Shown here: piece by piece, positions 24,744 through 33,906 of the stretch
How the letters are laid out: every line of letters begins with the position of its first letter
Position numbering within the stretch: the first letter of the stretch is position 1
Source: Pseudoflavonifractor sp902362925
GTDB lineage: Bacteria > Bacillota > Clostridia > Oscillospirales > Oscillospiraceae
DNA: 64,000 nucleotides
Direction: 5' to 3' (one strand)
Assembly (NCBI GenBank): GCA_902362925.1
Contig: CABIYL010000015.1
The notes under the pieces: generated by a model
What the model saw: only the letters and a program-made list of their open reading frames with translations
Told to the model about the DNA's origin: nothing
Database searches by the model: none
Program-made: the position numbers and the translations under genes

Positions 24744-26291
24744 TTATAATAACTGTTCATTTTTATTCCTGCTGTGTATCTGACTGCGTTGGTTCTGCTC
24801 GGCTTCTCGTGTCATGGCAAGCATTTTACGGTTATGCTCAATAACCTCTGTGGATGCAAGCTCTGTAACCACTCTTGCATAGTCGGGATTACTCTCCTGC
24901 AATCGCCCTTCCAGCTTCGCCTTTTCCGCTGTCCATTTCTTCGGTGTAATCTTCTCATCAGAGGACAGCATTTTCTTTAATTTCGCACGATAACTGTCGT
25001 ATTCTCTAAGCTCCGTTTCATGCTCCTTATCATATTTACGCTTGGCAAATCCTTTCAGCGAATTACTTGTCTTATGATACACGATATAAGGCTCATACTC
25101 GCTGTATGCCACAAGCAACTGCTCCAGTCTTGCTATCTGCTCTGCAATCTGCTGTCGCTCCGCTGACAGCTTCTCATAGGCTGGCTCTCGCTGTTCCTTA
25201 AACTCCTGCAACTGCTCAAAGCTCTCAATCTGATTTACCACAACAAAACGCTCCATTCTCTCCTGCTCCTGCAATGCCTGTCTTTGAGAAATCTTCCTCA
25301 AATATTTGCTCTTGATTACTGGCAATTCCAGTCTGCCCTTTTTGCCGACAACTGCCCTAATCATATCAAGGACTTCATTTGCAGTATTGCGTACTGCTTC
25401 AACTGGCTTGGAATTAACAAGCTTCTGCAACTGTTCCTCTGCTTTTGCCACAAGCATTTTTGCAGTAAGAATAGCCTTATTCTGCTCCATTATCCTGCGG
25501 TTGACATTCCCTCTCTCTGTCTGTATTCCTGCCCTTTCCAGCGCACTGGCTTTCTCTCCCAAATGTATCTGTGGTATGGTATCAAGCCCCTGCTCCGCAA
25601 ATGACCTATGCTCCCAAAAATTCTCCCTTAATCCGTTTTTATCATTGACCGCATTTATGGTGTCAGCTAAATCCTTGCGCCACTTCCTGGCATTCTCCCT
25701 GCTGTTCCATCCAGTCACATCCTGCGTGGTGCATTTATATTGCCCATTCTTTTTTCTTATCTTGTTTCCGTCTGCGTCCAGTGCATAAATCTTCTTCTGC
25801 TTATCTCCCCATGAACCATCTTCCAAAATCGGGCGCATGGTAAGCATAATATGACAGTGAAGATTGCGTTGGTGCGTATTCGGGTTTTCGGAGTCATGGA
25901 TGGCAAACTGCGCACACATTCCATCATCCACAAAATTCCTTTTCACATAATCCCTCATTACCTCTATGGCAAGCTCATAACTCCACTCATTCGGCAGATT
26001 GATTTTATATGACCTCGCCAGCTGTGCTTTGGCAGATTTACTCTCCCTCATTTCAACGGAGTTCCATAGCACCGATGGGTCTGAATATTCTGCTGGTGCA
26101 TTGACCGGAAGCATGACCTCATTATGCACCAAATCCTCGGTATACTTCGGGTAATAGGTTGTTCCGTCATATTCAGAGTACATGGTGGTACGGCTGATAT
26201 ATGCAGACTTGTCAACTGCGGATGAACCACCTCTGCACTTTGCACCTCTTCCGATAATGGCAACTCGGGTACTTAGGTTTTTAACTGCCAT
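24744..26291 (-). CDS. mobA: MobA/MobL family relaxase (MOBQ)
   Basis: A relaxase of about 515 aa. The N-terminal nuclease domain has SSAVDKSAYISR, a typical MobA/MobL opening (SAVAxAAYxS type), and the histidine cluster in NTHQRNLHCHIMLTMRP (HxxxxHxH). A long coiled-coil C-terminal half follows (EQERMERFVVVNQIESFEQL). I place the start at ATG 26291 after GTGAGGTG; a GTG six bases upstream is possible. An RSF1010-like nick motif lies 130 bases upstream on the plus strand. It allows element B to be mobilised by a helper ICE. Confidence 0.93.
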   Translation of the reverse strand: MAVKNLSTRVAIIGRGAKCRGGSSAVDKSAYISRTTMYSEYDGTTYYPKYTEDLVHNEVMLPVNAPAEYSDPSVLWNSVEMRESKSAKAQLARSYKINLPNEWSYELAIEVMRDYVKRNFVDDGMCAQFAIHDSENPNTHQRNLHCHIMLTMRPILEDGSWGDKQKKIYALDADGNKIRKKNGQYKCTTQDVTGWNSRENARKWRKDLADTINAVNDKNGLRENFWEHRSFAEQGLDTIPQIHLGEKASALERAGIQTERGNVNRRIMEQNKAILTAKMLVAKAEEQLQKLVNSKPVEAVRNTANEVLDMIRAVVGKKGRLELPVIKSKYLRKISQRQALQEQERMERFVVVNQIESFEQLQEFKEQREPAYEKLSAERQQIAEQIARLEQLLVAYSEYEPYIVYHKTSNSLKGFAKRKYDKEHETELREYDSYRAKLKKMLSSDEKITPKKWTAEKAKLEGRLQESNPDYARVVTELASTEVIEHNRKMLAMTREAEQNQRSQIHSRNKNEQLL

Positions 26292-26379
26292 AGCCACACC
26301 TCACTCTCCTGCATAGGCTGTGGCAGACCGATACTGTGGATTGTGCGGTATCGGTTGACTTTGTGGGCAGTGCAGCTCC

Positions 26380-26555
26380 GCTCTTTGGAGCTTCACTGAA
26401 CGCAAAGTATGCAAATGGGTAGGTGCGCCCTCTGCACCGAAGGGAAAACGCAGTGTTCCCTTTTGACTGCCTTCGGCAGGCAACAGCTGTCTGCAAGACC
26501 CCTCGGAGAGCGCACATACCATCGCAGATGGTATATCTGTGCGCAACGAGAAAAT
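26380..26555. other. oriT candidate of element B
   Basis: TAGGTGCGCCCT at 26420-26431 closely resembles the RSF1010/R1162 nick region (TAAGTGCGCCCT). Nearby inverted repeats are GCTCC-GCTCTTT-GGAGC (26378-26394) and GCGCACATACCATC...GATGGTATATCTGTGCGC (26513-26545). The segment between the MobA/MobL and DUF3847 genes (26292-26569) has no gene. Confidence 0.65.
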
Positions 26556-26569
26556 CTCGTTGACTGGTC

Positions 26570-26923
26570 TTAGGCATTTTCACTTTTGCCAGTACCTTCA
26601 TCCCCTGCCACCTCACTTTCAGCTTTTACAACTGCATTCTCACGCTTGTCAGCACTTTCCTTTTTCACGATTTCAATAATGCGCTGGCACTGCTCCGCCT
26701 TCATCCCCGAAGCAATAATTCTGTTCAGCTCCTGCTCATCAAACTGATAACACTCTGGGAAATATTTGTGAACAATGCCACCCATCATGTACTTGTGCTG
26801 ATTTTCCTCTTTTCGCTTCTGCTGACTTGCCTTTCTCTTGGCTTCTGCCAGTCTTGCCTTAGCCTGCTCCACAATCTTCTCTGCTTTTAAAACCTCTGCT
26901 GATTTTTCATTGTTCTGTAACAT
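26570..26923 (-). CDS. DUF3847 family protein
   Basis: A 117-aa protein with an N-terminal coiled coil (KAEKIVEQAKARLAEAKRKA) and the DUF3847 core (YMMGGIVHKYFPECYQFDEQ, ELNRIIASGM). Members are encoded directly upstream of MobA/MobL relaxases; a second one is at 51061 in element C in the same arrangement. A relaxosome helper role is likely by context. The oriT-like region lies between it and the relaxase. Confidence 0.85.
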   Translation of the reverse strand: MLQNNEKSAEVLKAEKIVEQAKARLAEAKRKASQQKRKEENQHKYMMGGIVHKYFPECYQFDEQELNRIIASGMKAEQCQRIIEIVKKESADKRENAVVKAESEVAGDEGTGKSENA

Positions 26924-27070
26924 ATTTTCAATCTCCTTTTCCTTGATTTTGTATAATAAAAAAGGTGGTCATGGTTTTAATTTCCATGCCACCTTTGGGT
27001 GTTCGATATTTAAATAAACTGCTTTATGGAACTGAAAATTTAACCCTACATAAGCGGGAATCTTTTAGCA

Positions 27071-27607
27071 TTACACTCTCCATTCCATCAGCACACAATC
27101 TTCCTTTTTCCCCTCGTGTAGCTCATGTTCGGGAAGTTCCTTAATAATTTTAAATCCTGCCTTCTGATATGCTCGTACTGCTCGTAGATTATTTTTTCGT
27201 GGGTCAAGAATCACCGCATCGGCATCCATTTCCGTTCGTAGATATTGGCATACTACTCTGCAATATTCTGCACCGATTCCCATATTCCAATATTCCGGCT
27301 CACCGATAAATTGGTCCATCGCATAAATCTTTTCTTCCGTCTCATGGTAATTATATTCGTCGAAAAGTTCCCCCTGAATTCTATATATTTGTGCGTAACC
27401 GATAGGAATTGTATCATATTCAATGATGACTCGATAAATCTCATCCGCCCATTGCTCTGTATAATGCTCACGAATCGTTTTCTGTGTATGTTTTTTATCT
27501 CTACCGTCGTAGAATTCAAGAACACGGTCATCTGTCAGCCATTTTAGCATTAAAACTAAATCATCCTCATTCATCGGGCGAAAGGAAACTCGCTTTTTTT
27601 CCAACAT
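27071..27607 (-). CDS. aac(6')-Im: aminoglycoside 6'-N-acetyltransferase AAC(6')-Im
   Basis: A 178-aa GNAT acetyltransferase that modifies the 6'-amino group of aminoglycosides such as tobramycin, kanamycin and amikacin. It starts MLEKKRVSFRPMNEDDLVLM. Acetyl-CoA-binding blocks are WNMGIGAEYCRVV and AVILDPRKNNLRAVRAYQKA. Length and text match AAC(6')-Im as I remember it, and the position about 40 bases downstream of aph(2'')-Ib is the published arrangement in enterococci and E. coli. Its low GC differs from the surrounding transposon, indicating a captured pair. Confidence 0.93.
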   Translation of the reverse strand: MLEKKRVSFRPMNEDDLVLMLKWLTDDRVLEFYDGRDKKHTQKTIREHYTEQWADEIYRVIIEYDTIPIGYAQIYRIQGELFDEYNYHETEEKIYAMDQFIGEPEYWNMGIGAEYCRVVCQYLRTEMDADAVILDPRKNNLRAVRAYQKAGFKIIKELPEHELHEGKKEDCVLMEWRV

Positions 27608-27650
27608 AATTCACCTCTTCCATAATATAATTTCACATCATCTTTTCCTG

Positions 27651-28550
27651 CTAAAATATAAACATCTCTGCTTGTGTTTGTAGCAATTCAGAAACACCCT
27701 TAATCAACATTTCCCTATCTTTTCTTTCATAACCATAAATAATTTGGTCTATCGACCAATATACATCATTAAGCTCTGCTTTTCTTTCTGCTACTTCCGG
27801 CGCCTTATGCTGATAGTATTTTAATACCTTCCTGCCAAATTCTTTCCCGAAATCATCTGTACTACAATCCAGCAAGCACAAAAAATCATTATCCGGGTCA
27901 CCTACATTAAAATCGCCAAAATCAATAACTCCAAACAGTCTATTATTTCTAAAAATCATGTTATTTGCACTGAAATCATTATGTACCAAACAAGGGGTAT
28001 ATTTAAATAAAACAGCATTGTTTAATATGTTTTCATATATTGTTTCGATATGTTCCAACATCTCATCAGTTAACAGCTGCTCCTTTTCCAGAATACTTAT
28101 AAGTAATTTTTTATCTTGCAAAAACTTATCTTTCTTATTCACCAGAGCATCTGAAAACAAACTGACAGAACAATCAATCTCTATGGAATGTAACTCTTTC
28201 AAAAACGTCGCTTCATCATATGCAAGGGCATCCTTTTCCTTTTCACTCAACTTATGATACTGCTCATAAGTAATACGTTCCCCTTTAATATATTTCATAA
28301 TATTAAATCGGTCACTTTGATACACTACCGCAGGGATTTGATAAGATAGCTTACAGTTTTCTAAAAAACGATACAATTCAAGCTCTCGTTTCTGAGAAAT
28401 TCTAACAGAATCTCGTTTAGGAACTTTCACAACATATTGTTCATTACACAAAAAAGTATCACTATCATCGCCGGACGATAAATAACGGAGTTCATTTATT
28501 TTTATCTGTTTATTTAAGTGCTCATATATCTCAGCGTCCAAGTTAACCAT
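27651..28550 (-). CDS. aph(2'')-IIa: aminoglycoside 2''-phosphotransferase APH(2'')-IIa (formerly Ib)
   Basis: A 299-aa kinase that inactivates gentamicin and related 4,6-disubstituted aminoglycosides. It starts MVNLDAEIYEHLNKQIKINE. The kinase catalytic loop is VHNDFSANN and the metal-binding segment IDFGDFNVGDPDND. Length and sequence match the enterococcal enzyme called APH(2'')-Ib or IIa. It is complete and AT-rich. The AAC(6')-Im gene follows after 43 bases, so the two form one resistance operon covering most clinically used aminoglycosides. Confidence 0.94.
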   Translation of the reverse strand: MVNLDAEIYEHLNKQIKINELRYLSSGDDSDTFLCNEQYVVKVPKRDSVRISQKRELELYRFLENCKLSYQIPAVVYQSDRFNIMKYIKGERITYEQYHKLSEKEKDALAYDEATFLKELHSIEIDCSVSLFSDALVNKKDKFLQDKKLLISILEKEQLLTDEMLEHIETIYENILNNAVLFKYTPCLVHNDFSANNMIFRNNRLFGVIDFGDFNVGDPDNDFLCLLDCSTDDFGKEFGRKVLKYYQHKAPEVAERKAELNDVYWSIDQIIYGYERKDREMLIKGVSELLQTQAEMFIF

Positions 28551-28618
28551 TTTAGTCTCCTTTACACATACCTTCAGTAAAGAGAATTATATCATTGAAC
28601 ATACATTTTTTCAACGAT

Positions 28619-28897
28619 TTACCTTTGCATATTATACTGTGCCATTTGCCTTCTTTTTTGTTCTCTGTATTTATCATCCAGTTTTCTCGGCTTACGATAA
28701 CTAACGCATGATTTAGGCATGGAATAGGTCTTATCAATATCTGTTTCGCCTACCAGCTTATAAACCTCTGGGAATGCGATAACTAATGCGTCAAGTTTTC
28801 TCATAACTGCCTTATCTCGGGTATAAACAACTGCTGTCTGCTCCCCTGCATTAAAATTGATGACCGTTTCCTGCTCATACTTGGATAAACTGCCCAT
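28619..28897 (-). CDS. small transposon-associated protein (92 aa)
   Basis: A 92-aa soluble protein (MGSLSKYEQETVINFNAGEQ, VYTRDKAVMRKLDALVIAFP, ending in a basic helix). It shares its plan, a short beta start then (T)R(D/T)xA(L/V)xxKL, with the 98-aa protein at 36380-36676; both lie close to TnpX-type recombinases. No function is assigned. It precedes aph(2''), and the pair may share a promoter with it. Confidence 0.7.
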   Translation of the reverse strand: MGSLSKYEQETVINFNAGEQTAVVYTRDKAVMRKLDALVIAFPEVYKLVGETDIDKTYSMPKSCVSYRKPRKLDDKYREQKRRQMAQYNMQR

Positions 28898-29297
28898 TAA
28901 ACCACTCCTTTCTCTCTGACTCGTATTTTGGGCGACTCTAGACTCGTACTTTTGACGGGCAAATAATAAAGCCTGCCGTAGGCAGGCGGATAGGATAGGA
29001 TAAGATAGAGATGGTATATCTCTTTTTTATCTTTTTATTTTATTCTTTTCTTTGGTTCTTTCTTTTCTGCTTTTCTTTTTCTCTTTTTTCTCTAGGAAGA
29101 GGAAGAGAAGGAAGGGGAAGGGAAGGTTGCACTGGCGAGACCATCAAAAAAGACATCCGCAACAAACATATTCACTGTCCGTTTTGAATGCCTTTTTATT
29201 CTGATTTTGCTCGTTAAATATCGTAGCAAAACCATTCCTTATTATTCACTTGATAATTTCCTCGTCTGCCATTTTCACAATCGCAAATTCACGATAA
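28898..29297. other. 400-bp gene-free region with a polypyrimidine/polypurine tract
   Basis: No supported gene. It holds the palindrome GCCTGCCGTAGGCAGGC (28972-28988), a polypyrimidine-rich run at about 29036-29093, and directly after it a polypurine run (AGGAAGAGGAAGAGAAGGAA...) to about 29127. The two runs could pair as a hairpin or form unusual DNA. The segment separates the recombinase stop from the 92-aa gene. Confidence 0.5.
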
Positions 29298-31142
29298 TTA
29301 TTGCCCTACTGCCTTTGCTTTCTCCGCTTCTATTTCTGCCCACGCTTTCCTCGCTTCTTCTCTTTTTCGTGCCATATATTTGCGGTTGCTTGCTCGCTTT
29401 TTCTCCAGTTTTTCCTGCCTTTTAGCTTCTGCCAGCTTCTCTTCTTCCGTCAGCTCCACAACCACTTCGGGAACTACAAATCTGCCGATATAATTCAAAT
29501 AAATATCTACATCCTGCGTTCTGTTTGCACCACTTCCAACTGCCTTATAAACCATAATTTTATCAACAAATTCGTTCAATATGGCTGGTGTCAGTTCCTC
29601 GAATGTCGTATGCTTTTTTACAAGCTCCATGAACACATCCACATCCGTTTTCTTTGCACTCATGCCCTCTAATTCAGCATTATCTCTGTCAATATCCGCT
29701 TCTAATGCTTCAAGCTCCAACTCGTAATCACTAAGCATTGCATTGAAGCGTTTATCGTTCAATTTACCGCTGATATTGTCCTCATACAGCTTCCTTATCA
29801 GACGATTGATTTCACTCACTCGTTTCTGCTTTTTGGCAAGCCTTTTCTCCAGTCTGACTGATAACTCTCCCTGCTGTTCTTCGGAAATACTACATACCTT
29901 TTCCCTAAACTCTGCTTCATTCTCCACTGCATAATCACAAGTTCTTTTTATGGTTTCCAACACAAGCGTTTTCAATGCCTTTGTAGAAATGCTATGGCTG
30001 GAACACACTTTCTCATACATCTGTTTTCCCAACGCATTATTAGAACAAGAGTATCTGTCCTCGGGAGCATGATATACCATTTCCCCTGCCTTAAAATAGT
30101 TTTTCTTCCATACCCCTTTTGAGTGTCTGTGATTATACATTTTTGCTCCACAATCAGCACAAAACACCTTGCCGGTAAGAGGATTGCTTTCCTCAAATAC
30201 TCCTATTCTTCTCGGTGTATCTAACAATTTCTGCACTGTTTCCCATGTATGTTTATCAATAATTGGCTCTTGGGTATTTTCAAAGATTACCCACTCGGAT
30301 GAGTCCACTTTAGTAGGTCGCTTATCCTTGTATGACTCCTTTTTTGTTCTGAAATTGACAGTACAGCCAGTATATTCCATTCTCATCAAAATATCCTTAA
30401 CTGTAGCACCTCTCCATGCATAGGGATGTTCCATATCGAAAGATTTTGTATTGACTCCCCTGCCACGAATACCCAAATAATACTCGGGTCTTTCCACCTT
30501 ATCCTCTGCCAGCTCCCTTGCAATCTGATAAGGACCTTTACCATTCAGACACATATTAAATATCCTGCGGACAACCTCGGCAGCTTCATCATCAATTACC
30601 CATTTATCGGGATTATCTGCGCTCTTTTTATAACCATAGCAACAACGATTGCTTGTATGCGCCTTGCCACTCATACCTCTTGCCTTAAGCACCGCTGTTA
30701 TCTTCCTACTGGTATCACGCACATACCACTCGTTCATAATGTTCAAAAATGGGGCAAATTCCGCACTCTCCCTGCGTTCACTATCAACACCATTGGAAAT
30801 TGCTATAAAATGCACTCCCTTTTCCCGAAACATAACTTCTGTGTAAAATCCTACTTGTAAATAATCTCTACCGATACGGCTCATGTCCTTTACAATGACA
30901 GTACCCACCTTGCCAGCTTCAATATCCGCAAGCATTCTCTTCCAGTCGGGTCTGTCAAAATTTGTGCCAGTCCATCCATCATCCGTGTAATGCTCAATAT
31001 TCTCATATCCATGCTGTTCTGCATACTGCGTCAACATCCGCTTCTGATTGACGATACTGTTTGACTCTCCCTGCACCTCATCATCCTTTGAAAGTCGCTC
31101 GTATAAAGCTGTGATTTTAAATCTCTTATCCTTGATTTTCAT
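29298..31142 (-). CDS. tnpX: large serine recombinase of element B (TnpX/TndX type)
   Basis: A recombinase of about 614 aa that excises and inserts element B. The catalytic Ser is in ITALYERLSKDDE, the resolvase domain continues through VIVKDMSRIGRDYLQVG, then a recombinase domain (GYKKSADNPDKWVIDDEAAE), a zinc ribbon (FCADCGAKMYNH), a coiled coil and a basic C-terminal tail with KKRASNRKYMARKR. I choose ATG 31142 (MKIKDKRFKITALY). It ends the element next to the topB junction, as usual for TnpX-type elements. Complete and probably active. Confidence 0.93.
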   Translation of the reverse strand: MKIKDKRFKITALYERLSKDDEVQGESNSIVNQKRMLTQYAEQHGYENIEHYTDDGWTGTNFDRPDWKRMLADIEAGKVGTVIVKDMSRIGRDYLQVGFYTEVMFREKGVHFIAISNGVDSERRESAEFAPFLNIMNEWYVRDTSRKITAVLKARGMSGKAHTSNRCCYGYKKSADNPDKWVIDDEAAEVVRRIFNMCLNGKGPYQIARELAEDKVERPEYYLGIRGRGVNTKSFDMEHPYAWRGATVKDILMRMEYTGCTVNFRTKKESYKDKRPTKVDSSEWVIFENTQEPIIDKHTWETVQKLLDTPRRIGVFEESNPLTGKVFCADCGAKMYNHRHSKGVWKKNYFKAGEMVYHAPEDRYSCSNNALGKQMYEKVCSSHSISTKALKTLVLETIKRTCDYAVENEAEFREKVCSISEEQQGELSVRLEKRLAKKQKRVSEINRLIRKLYEDNISGKLNDKRFNAMLSDYELELEALEADIDRDNAELEGMSAKKTDVDVFMELVKKHTTFEELTPAILNEFVDKIMVYKAVGSGANRTQDVDIYLNYIGRFVVPEVVVELTEEEKLAEAKRQEKLEKKRASNRKYMARKREEARKAWAEIEAEKAKAVGQ

Positions 31143-31203
31143 TGCTATCCTGCTCCTTTGCGTTCTGAATATTTCCACTGCCTACTCTCAAAGTGTATTA
31201 CAT

Positions 31204-32617
31204 CGGTAAATGCCTTTGGGGGCTGCGTGTAACGTTCGGAGATCTCCGCTGCCGGATTGTCAAAGGTCTGCCCCTCGGCAAGCGGGGGTAAAACCGCTTC
31301 CGGCTCTGCGTCCTCGTCCTGTTCCCCGGACGCGGCGCGGGATAGTCTTTCAATCTCGCGCCAACCCTCGCAAAGCGTCGTCCTGCCCTTTGCGGTAAAG
31401 GTATAGCCGCCGCAAGTGAAAACCGCCGTAACCGCTTCATACTCATAGGGCGCGGCAACGGCGCAAAGCAGTTTTGCGCACACAAGGGTCATTAGCTTTT
31501 TCTCACTTTCGGCAAGGGAAGAAAAGCCCGTTTTCACAAACTCCGCTGTCGGCAAAATGGCGTGATGGTCGGTTACTTTGCTGTTGTCGCAAATCCTCGC
31601 AAGGTCGGCTTGCAGCTTCACGCCCTGCATAAAGGGGAGAGCAGCGCAAAGGCCGGTGATAAGTTCCTTTGTGCTGCCCTCCATATCGGAAGTGATATAT
31701 TTGCTGTCGGTGCGGGGATAGGTCAAAAGCCGTTTTTCATAAAGGGCTTGCGCATAGTCAAGGGTCTGTTTCGCCGTAAACCCATACAAACGGTTTGCTT
31801 CCCGCTGCAAGGCGGTGAGGTCAAACAGTTTCGGCGGGGCTGCGGTCTTTTTCTCTTTTTTAAGGGAAGTACAAACGGCCTGCGATTTCTCGCAAGCCGC
31901 TTTCATCTGCCGCGCCGCCGCTTCGTCGTCCTGCCTTTCGGAAAGGGCGGCAACGCCGCCAACGTCCAGCCGGACGACATGATATTTCTCTTTCTTAAAG
32001 CTGCTGATTGCATAGTCGCGGTTTACCAGCATAGCAAGGGTGGGCGTTTGCACTCTGCCGACATTCAATGTTTTATGGTAGAGGATAGAGAAAAGGCGGG
32101 TCGCGTTAATGCCAATGAGCCAATCGGCCTTTGCTCTGCAAAGCGCGGATTGATAGAGGTTGTCATAGCCGCGCCCGTCTTTGAGATTTGAAAAGCCCTC
32201 GCGGATTGCACTTGCTTCCATGCTGCTAATCCAAAGGCGGGAAAAGGGCTTTTTGCAATTCGCCTGTTCATAGACAAAGCGGAAAATGAGTTCCCCCTCG
32301 CGCCCGCTGTCGCAAGCATTGATAATCTCGGTAACGTCGCTGCGGTGCATAAGGTCTTTGAGAATGGAAAACTGCTGCTCCTTGCCGCTGGCAACAATAA
32401 ACTGCCACTCCTGCGGGACAATGGGAAGATCGTCGTACTTCCATTTACGGAATTGTTCATTGTAGGTCGCCGCGTCTGCAAGGCTAATCAAATGCCCGAT
32501 ACACCACGACACAAGGTAGCCGCCGCCCTCAAAATATCCGCTGCGCTTTTCATTCGCGCCCATAACGGCGGCAATCGCCGCCCCGACGCTCGGTTTTTCT
32601 GCAATTACAAGTTTCAT
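31204..32617 (-). pseudogene. topB: topoisomerase III, N-terminal part (gene split by element B)
   Basis: A type IA topoisomerase start (KLVIAEKPSVGAAIAAVMGA), with the TOPRIM motif ACDSGREGELIF and the active-site Tyr in RLLTYPRTDSKY. The genuine frame runs to PPKAFT(D), after which 20 codons of element B follow to a stop at 31145. The missing end is at 23826-24486. ICE-encoded TopB probably helps handle transferred single strands. The truncated protein keeps the catalytic Tyr but lacks the C-terminal gate and zinc parts, so full activity is unlikely unless the transposon excises. Confidence 0.92.
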
Positions 32618-33363
32618 AGATTATCGTCCTCCTGCTCGGTCTGTTCGGTTTCGACTACTTCCGTTTCCTCGTCGTCCTCGTCAAAATCAAGGTCGTCAAG
32701 GCTGCTGCTGCCTTTCGCCGCGTCCTTTTTGGGCTTCAAAATCTTAAAGTAGTAGAACGCGCCGCCGCCCGCTGCGGCAACAAGCAGCACGACAAGCAGA
32801 ATACCCATGCCGCCGCCTTTTTCTTCTTCCGGCGGCTGCTCGGTTTCTTCCGGCTCCGGCTCGGCTTCCACACCCGCGCACTCGCTCATGTTGACGCTGC
32901 AAACCGGGCAAGCGGTGTTGACGCTTCCGGCAACGCATTTATCGGTGCAGCTACAAACGGGGGCTTCGGTCTGCCCGTCCTCCATAAGGGCGGTTAAATC
33001 CGCTTCGTCCACTTGGTTAAGGAAATGGACGGTATTTTCCCCGTCCTCGGCGCGGTCAATGATGATGTAAAAATAGTTGCCACTTTTGGTAACGACGGTG
33101 ATAAACTGCTTGTCGCCGGACGCTTCACCCGTTATATCGTCCACAAGGGACATATTCCCGTCCGGGGTAAGGGGCTGCGGCTCATAGCCGCCCGTCGTTT
33201 CTTCCGGCTCGGTTTCCGGCGCGGGGGTTTCCTCGGTTACGGGGGTAGGCGTGTCGTCGCTTTCATCGCCACCGCCCGCATAAGCGGTAACAGAAAAGCC
33301 GCACATGATAACCAGTGCGGCAAGCAATACGGTAAACTTTCGGATTATCTTTTTATTCTTCAT
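32614..33363 (-). CDS. DUF4366 surface/membrane protein
   Basis: A protein of about 249 aa with an N-terminal signal peptide (KIIRKFTVLLAALVIMCGFS, cleavage near AYA), a Thr/Glu/Pro-rich stalk, a DUF4366 core (QFITVVTKSGNYFYIIIDRA, NTVHFLNQVDEADLTALME), a Cys cluster (CSCTDKCVAG, CPVC), a transmembrane helix (GGGMGILLVVLLVAAAGGGA) and an acidic cytoplasmic tail. It is exported and membrane-anchored. The start ATG 33363 overlaps the DUF4315 stop by 11 bases, and its end overlaps topB by four. It belongs to the transfer module after the NlpC/P60 gene in complete elements, which is missing here. Confidence 0.9.
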   Translation of the reverse strand: MKNKKIIRKFTVLLAALVIMCGFSVTAYAGGGDESDDTPTPVTEETPAPETEPEETTGGYEPQPLTPDGNMSLVDDITGEASGDKQFITVVTKSGNYFYIIIDRAEDGENTVHFLNQVDEADLTALMEDGQTEAPVCSCTDKCVAGSVNTACPVCSVNMSECAGVEAEPEPEETEQPPEEEKGGGMGILLVVLLVAAAGGGAFYYFKILKPKKDAAKGSSSLDDLDFDEDDEETEVVETEQTEQEDDNL

Positions 33364-33625
33364 TGTCGTTGTCCTCCTGTTCGGCGGGGTAAGTGGCTTC
33401 CGGCTGCGGCAAGGTGATTTCGCCGCTGGCGTAAGCGGAGAGGAACGCGGCAAGCTGCGTCCCGTCAAGGTGTACCGCCTTTACCATTTGCACGATCTGC
33501 GCGTTTTCTTCCTCGACTTTCTGCGCTTCAAGGTCTTTCAGCTTCTTTTGCTGTTCAAGGATTTTTGCCCTCGTTTTCTCAATATCCCTTTCGATACGGT
33601 CAAGTTTCGTGTTCGCCATAGTCAT
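33353..33625 (-). CDS. DUF4315 coiled-coil protein
   Basis: A 90-aa protein of the DUF4315 family. It is almost entirely helical (KLDRIERDIEKTRAKILEQQ, KKLKDLEAQKVEEEN), with an acidic end. It normally sits between the NlpC/P60 hydrolase and DUF4366 genes of Tn1549-type elements. Its Shine-Dalgarno AGGAG is intact, but the upstream neighbour is now an IS110-family element, so the natural promoter has probably been lost. Confidence 0.9.
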   Translation of the reverse strand: MTMANTKLDRIERDIEKTRAKILEQQKKLKDLEAQKVEEENAQIVQMVKAVHLDGTQLAAFLSAYASGEITLPQPEATYPAEQEDNDNEE

Positions 33626-33706
33626 TTACTCCTATTACAATAAATTTGGACAGGGAAGCCGGGCAGCCAGTCCGGTTTCCCTTCCATCTCGTGCCTAAGC
33701 TACAAT

Positions 33707-33779
33707 AAGAGGAGCAACTGGCTGACCATTCACTCCTTGGGCTTCTATGTCCGTTAGAAAGACTGTCAGCCATCCTCTT
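33707..33779 (+). ncRNA. candidate IS110 bridge RNA hairpin
   Basis: Two stacked stems share an internal loop: AAGAGGA (33707-33713) with TCCTCTT (33773-33779), and TGGCTGAC (33719-33726) with GTCAGCCA (33765-33772). The internal loop GCAAC and a 38-base terminal loop lie inside. A stem with programmable internal loops upstream of the transposase is the organisation described for IS110-group bridge RNAs (as in IS621). Which bases pair with target and donor cannot be fixed without the element ends. Confidence 0.6.
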
Positions 33780-33906
33780 GTTGCAGCGTTCGATTTGAGC
33801 AGGTTGAGCCACCGGATGCCGGAGAGTTCGTGTCACCCAATAGATTGAATCGGCAGCGAGAAAAGATGGATTCCGGTTGCAGATTCGTTGTATTGGAGGA
33901 ATGTGG

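Larger units (their letters stand above)
24487..31204 (-). mobile_element. element B: 6.7-kb Tn4451-type mobilizable resistance transposon in topB
   Basis: The two halves of topB lie on either side of this segment. The inner ends are imperfect inverted repeats: TGTGAGGATTTGTCAAGGTA at the left and, complemented, TGTAATACACTTTGAGAGTA at the right. A GA dinucleotide, the core used by TnpX/TndX-type recombinases, occurs at both junctions. Cargo: TnpW, MobA/MobL with oriT, DUF3847, aac(6')-Im, aph(2''), a 92-aa protein, and a large serine recombinase at the end next to the junction. Confidence 0.88.
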
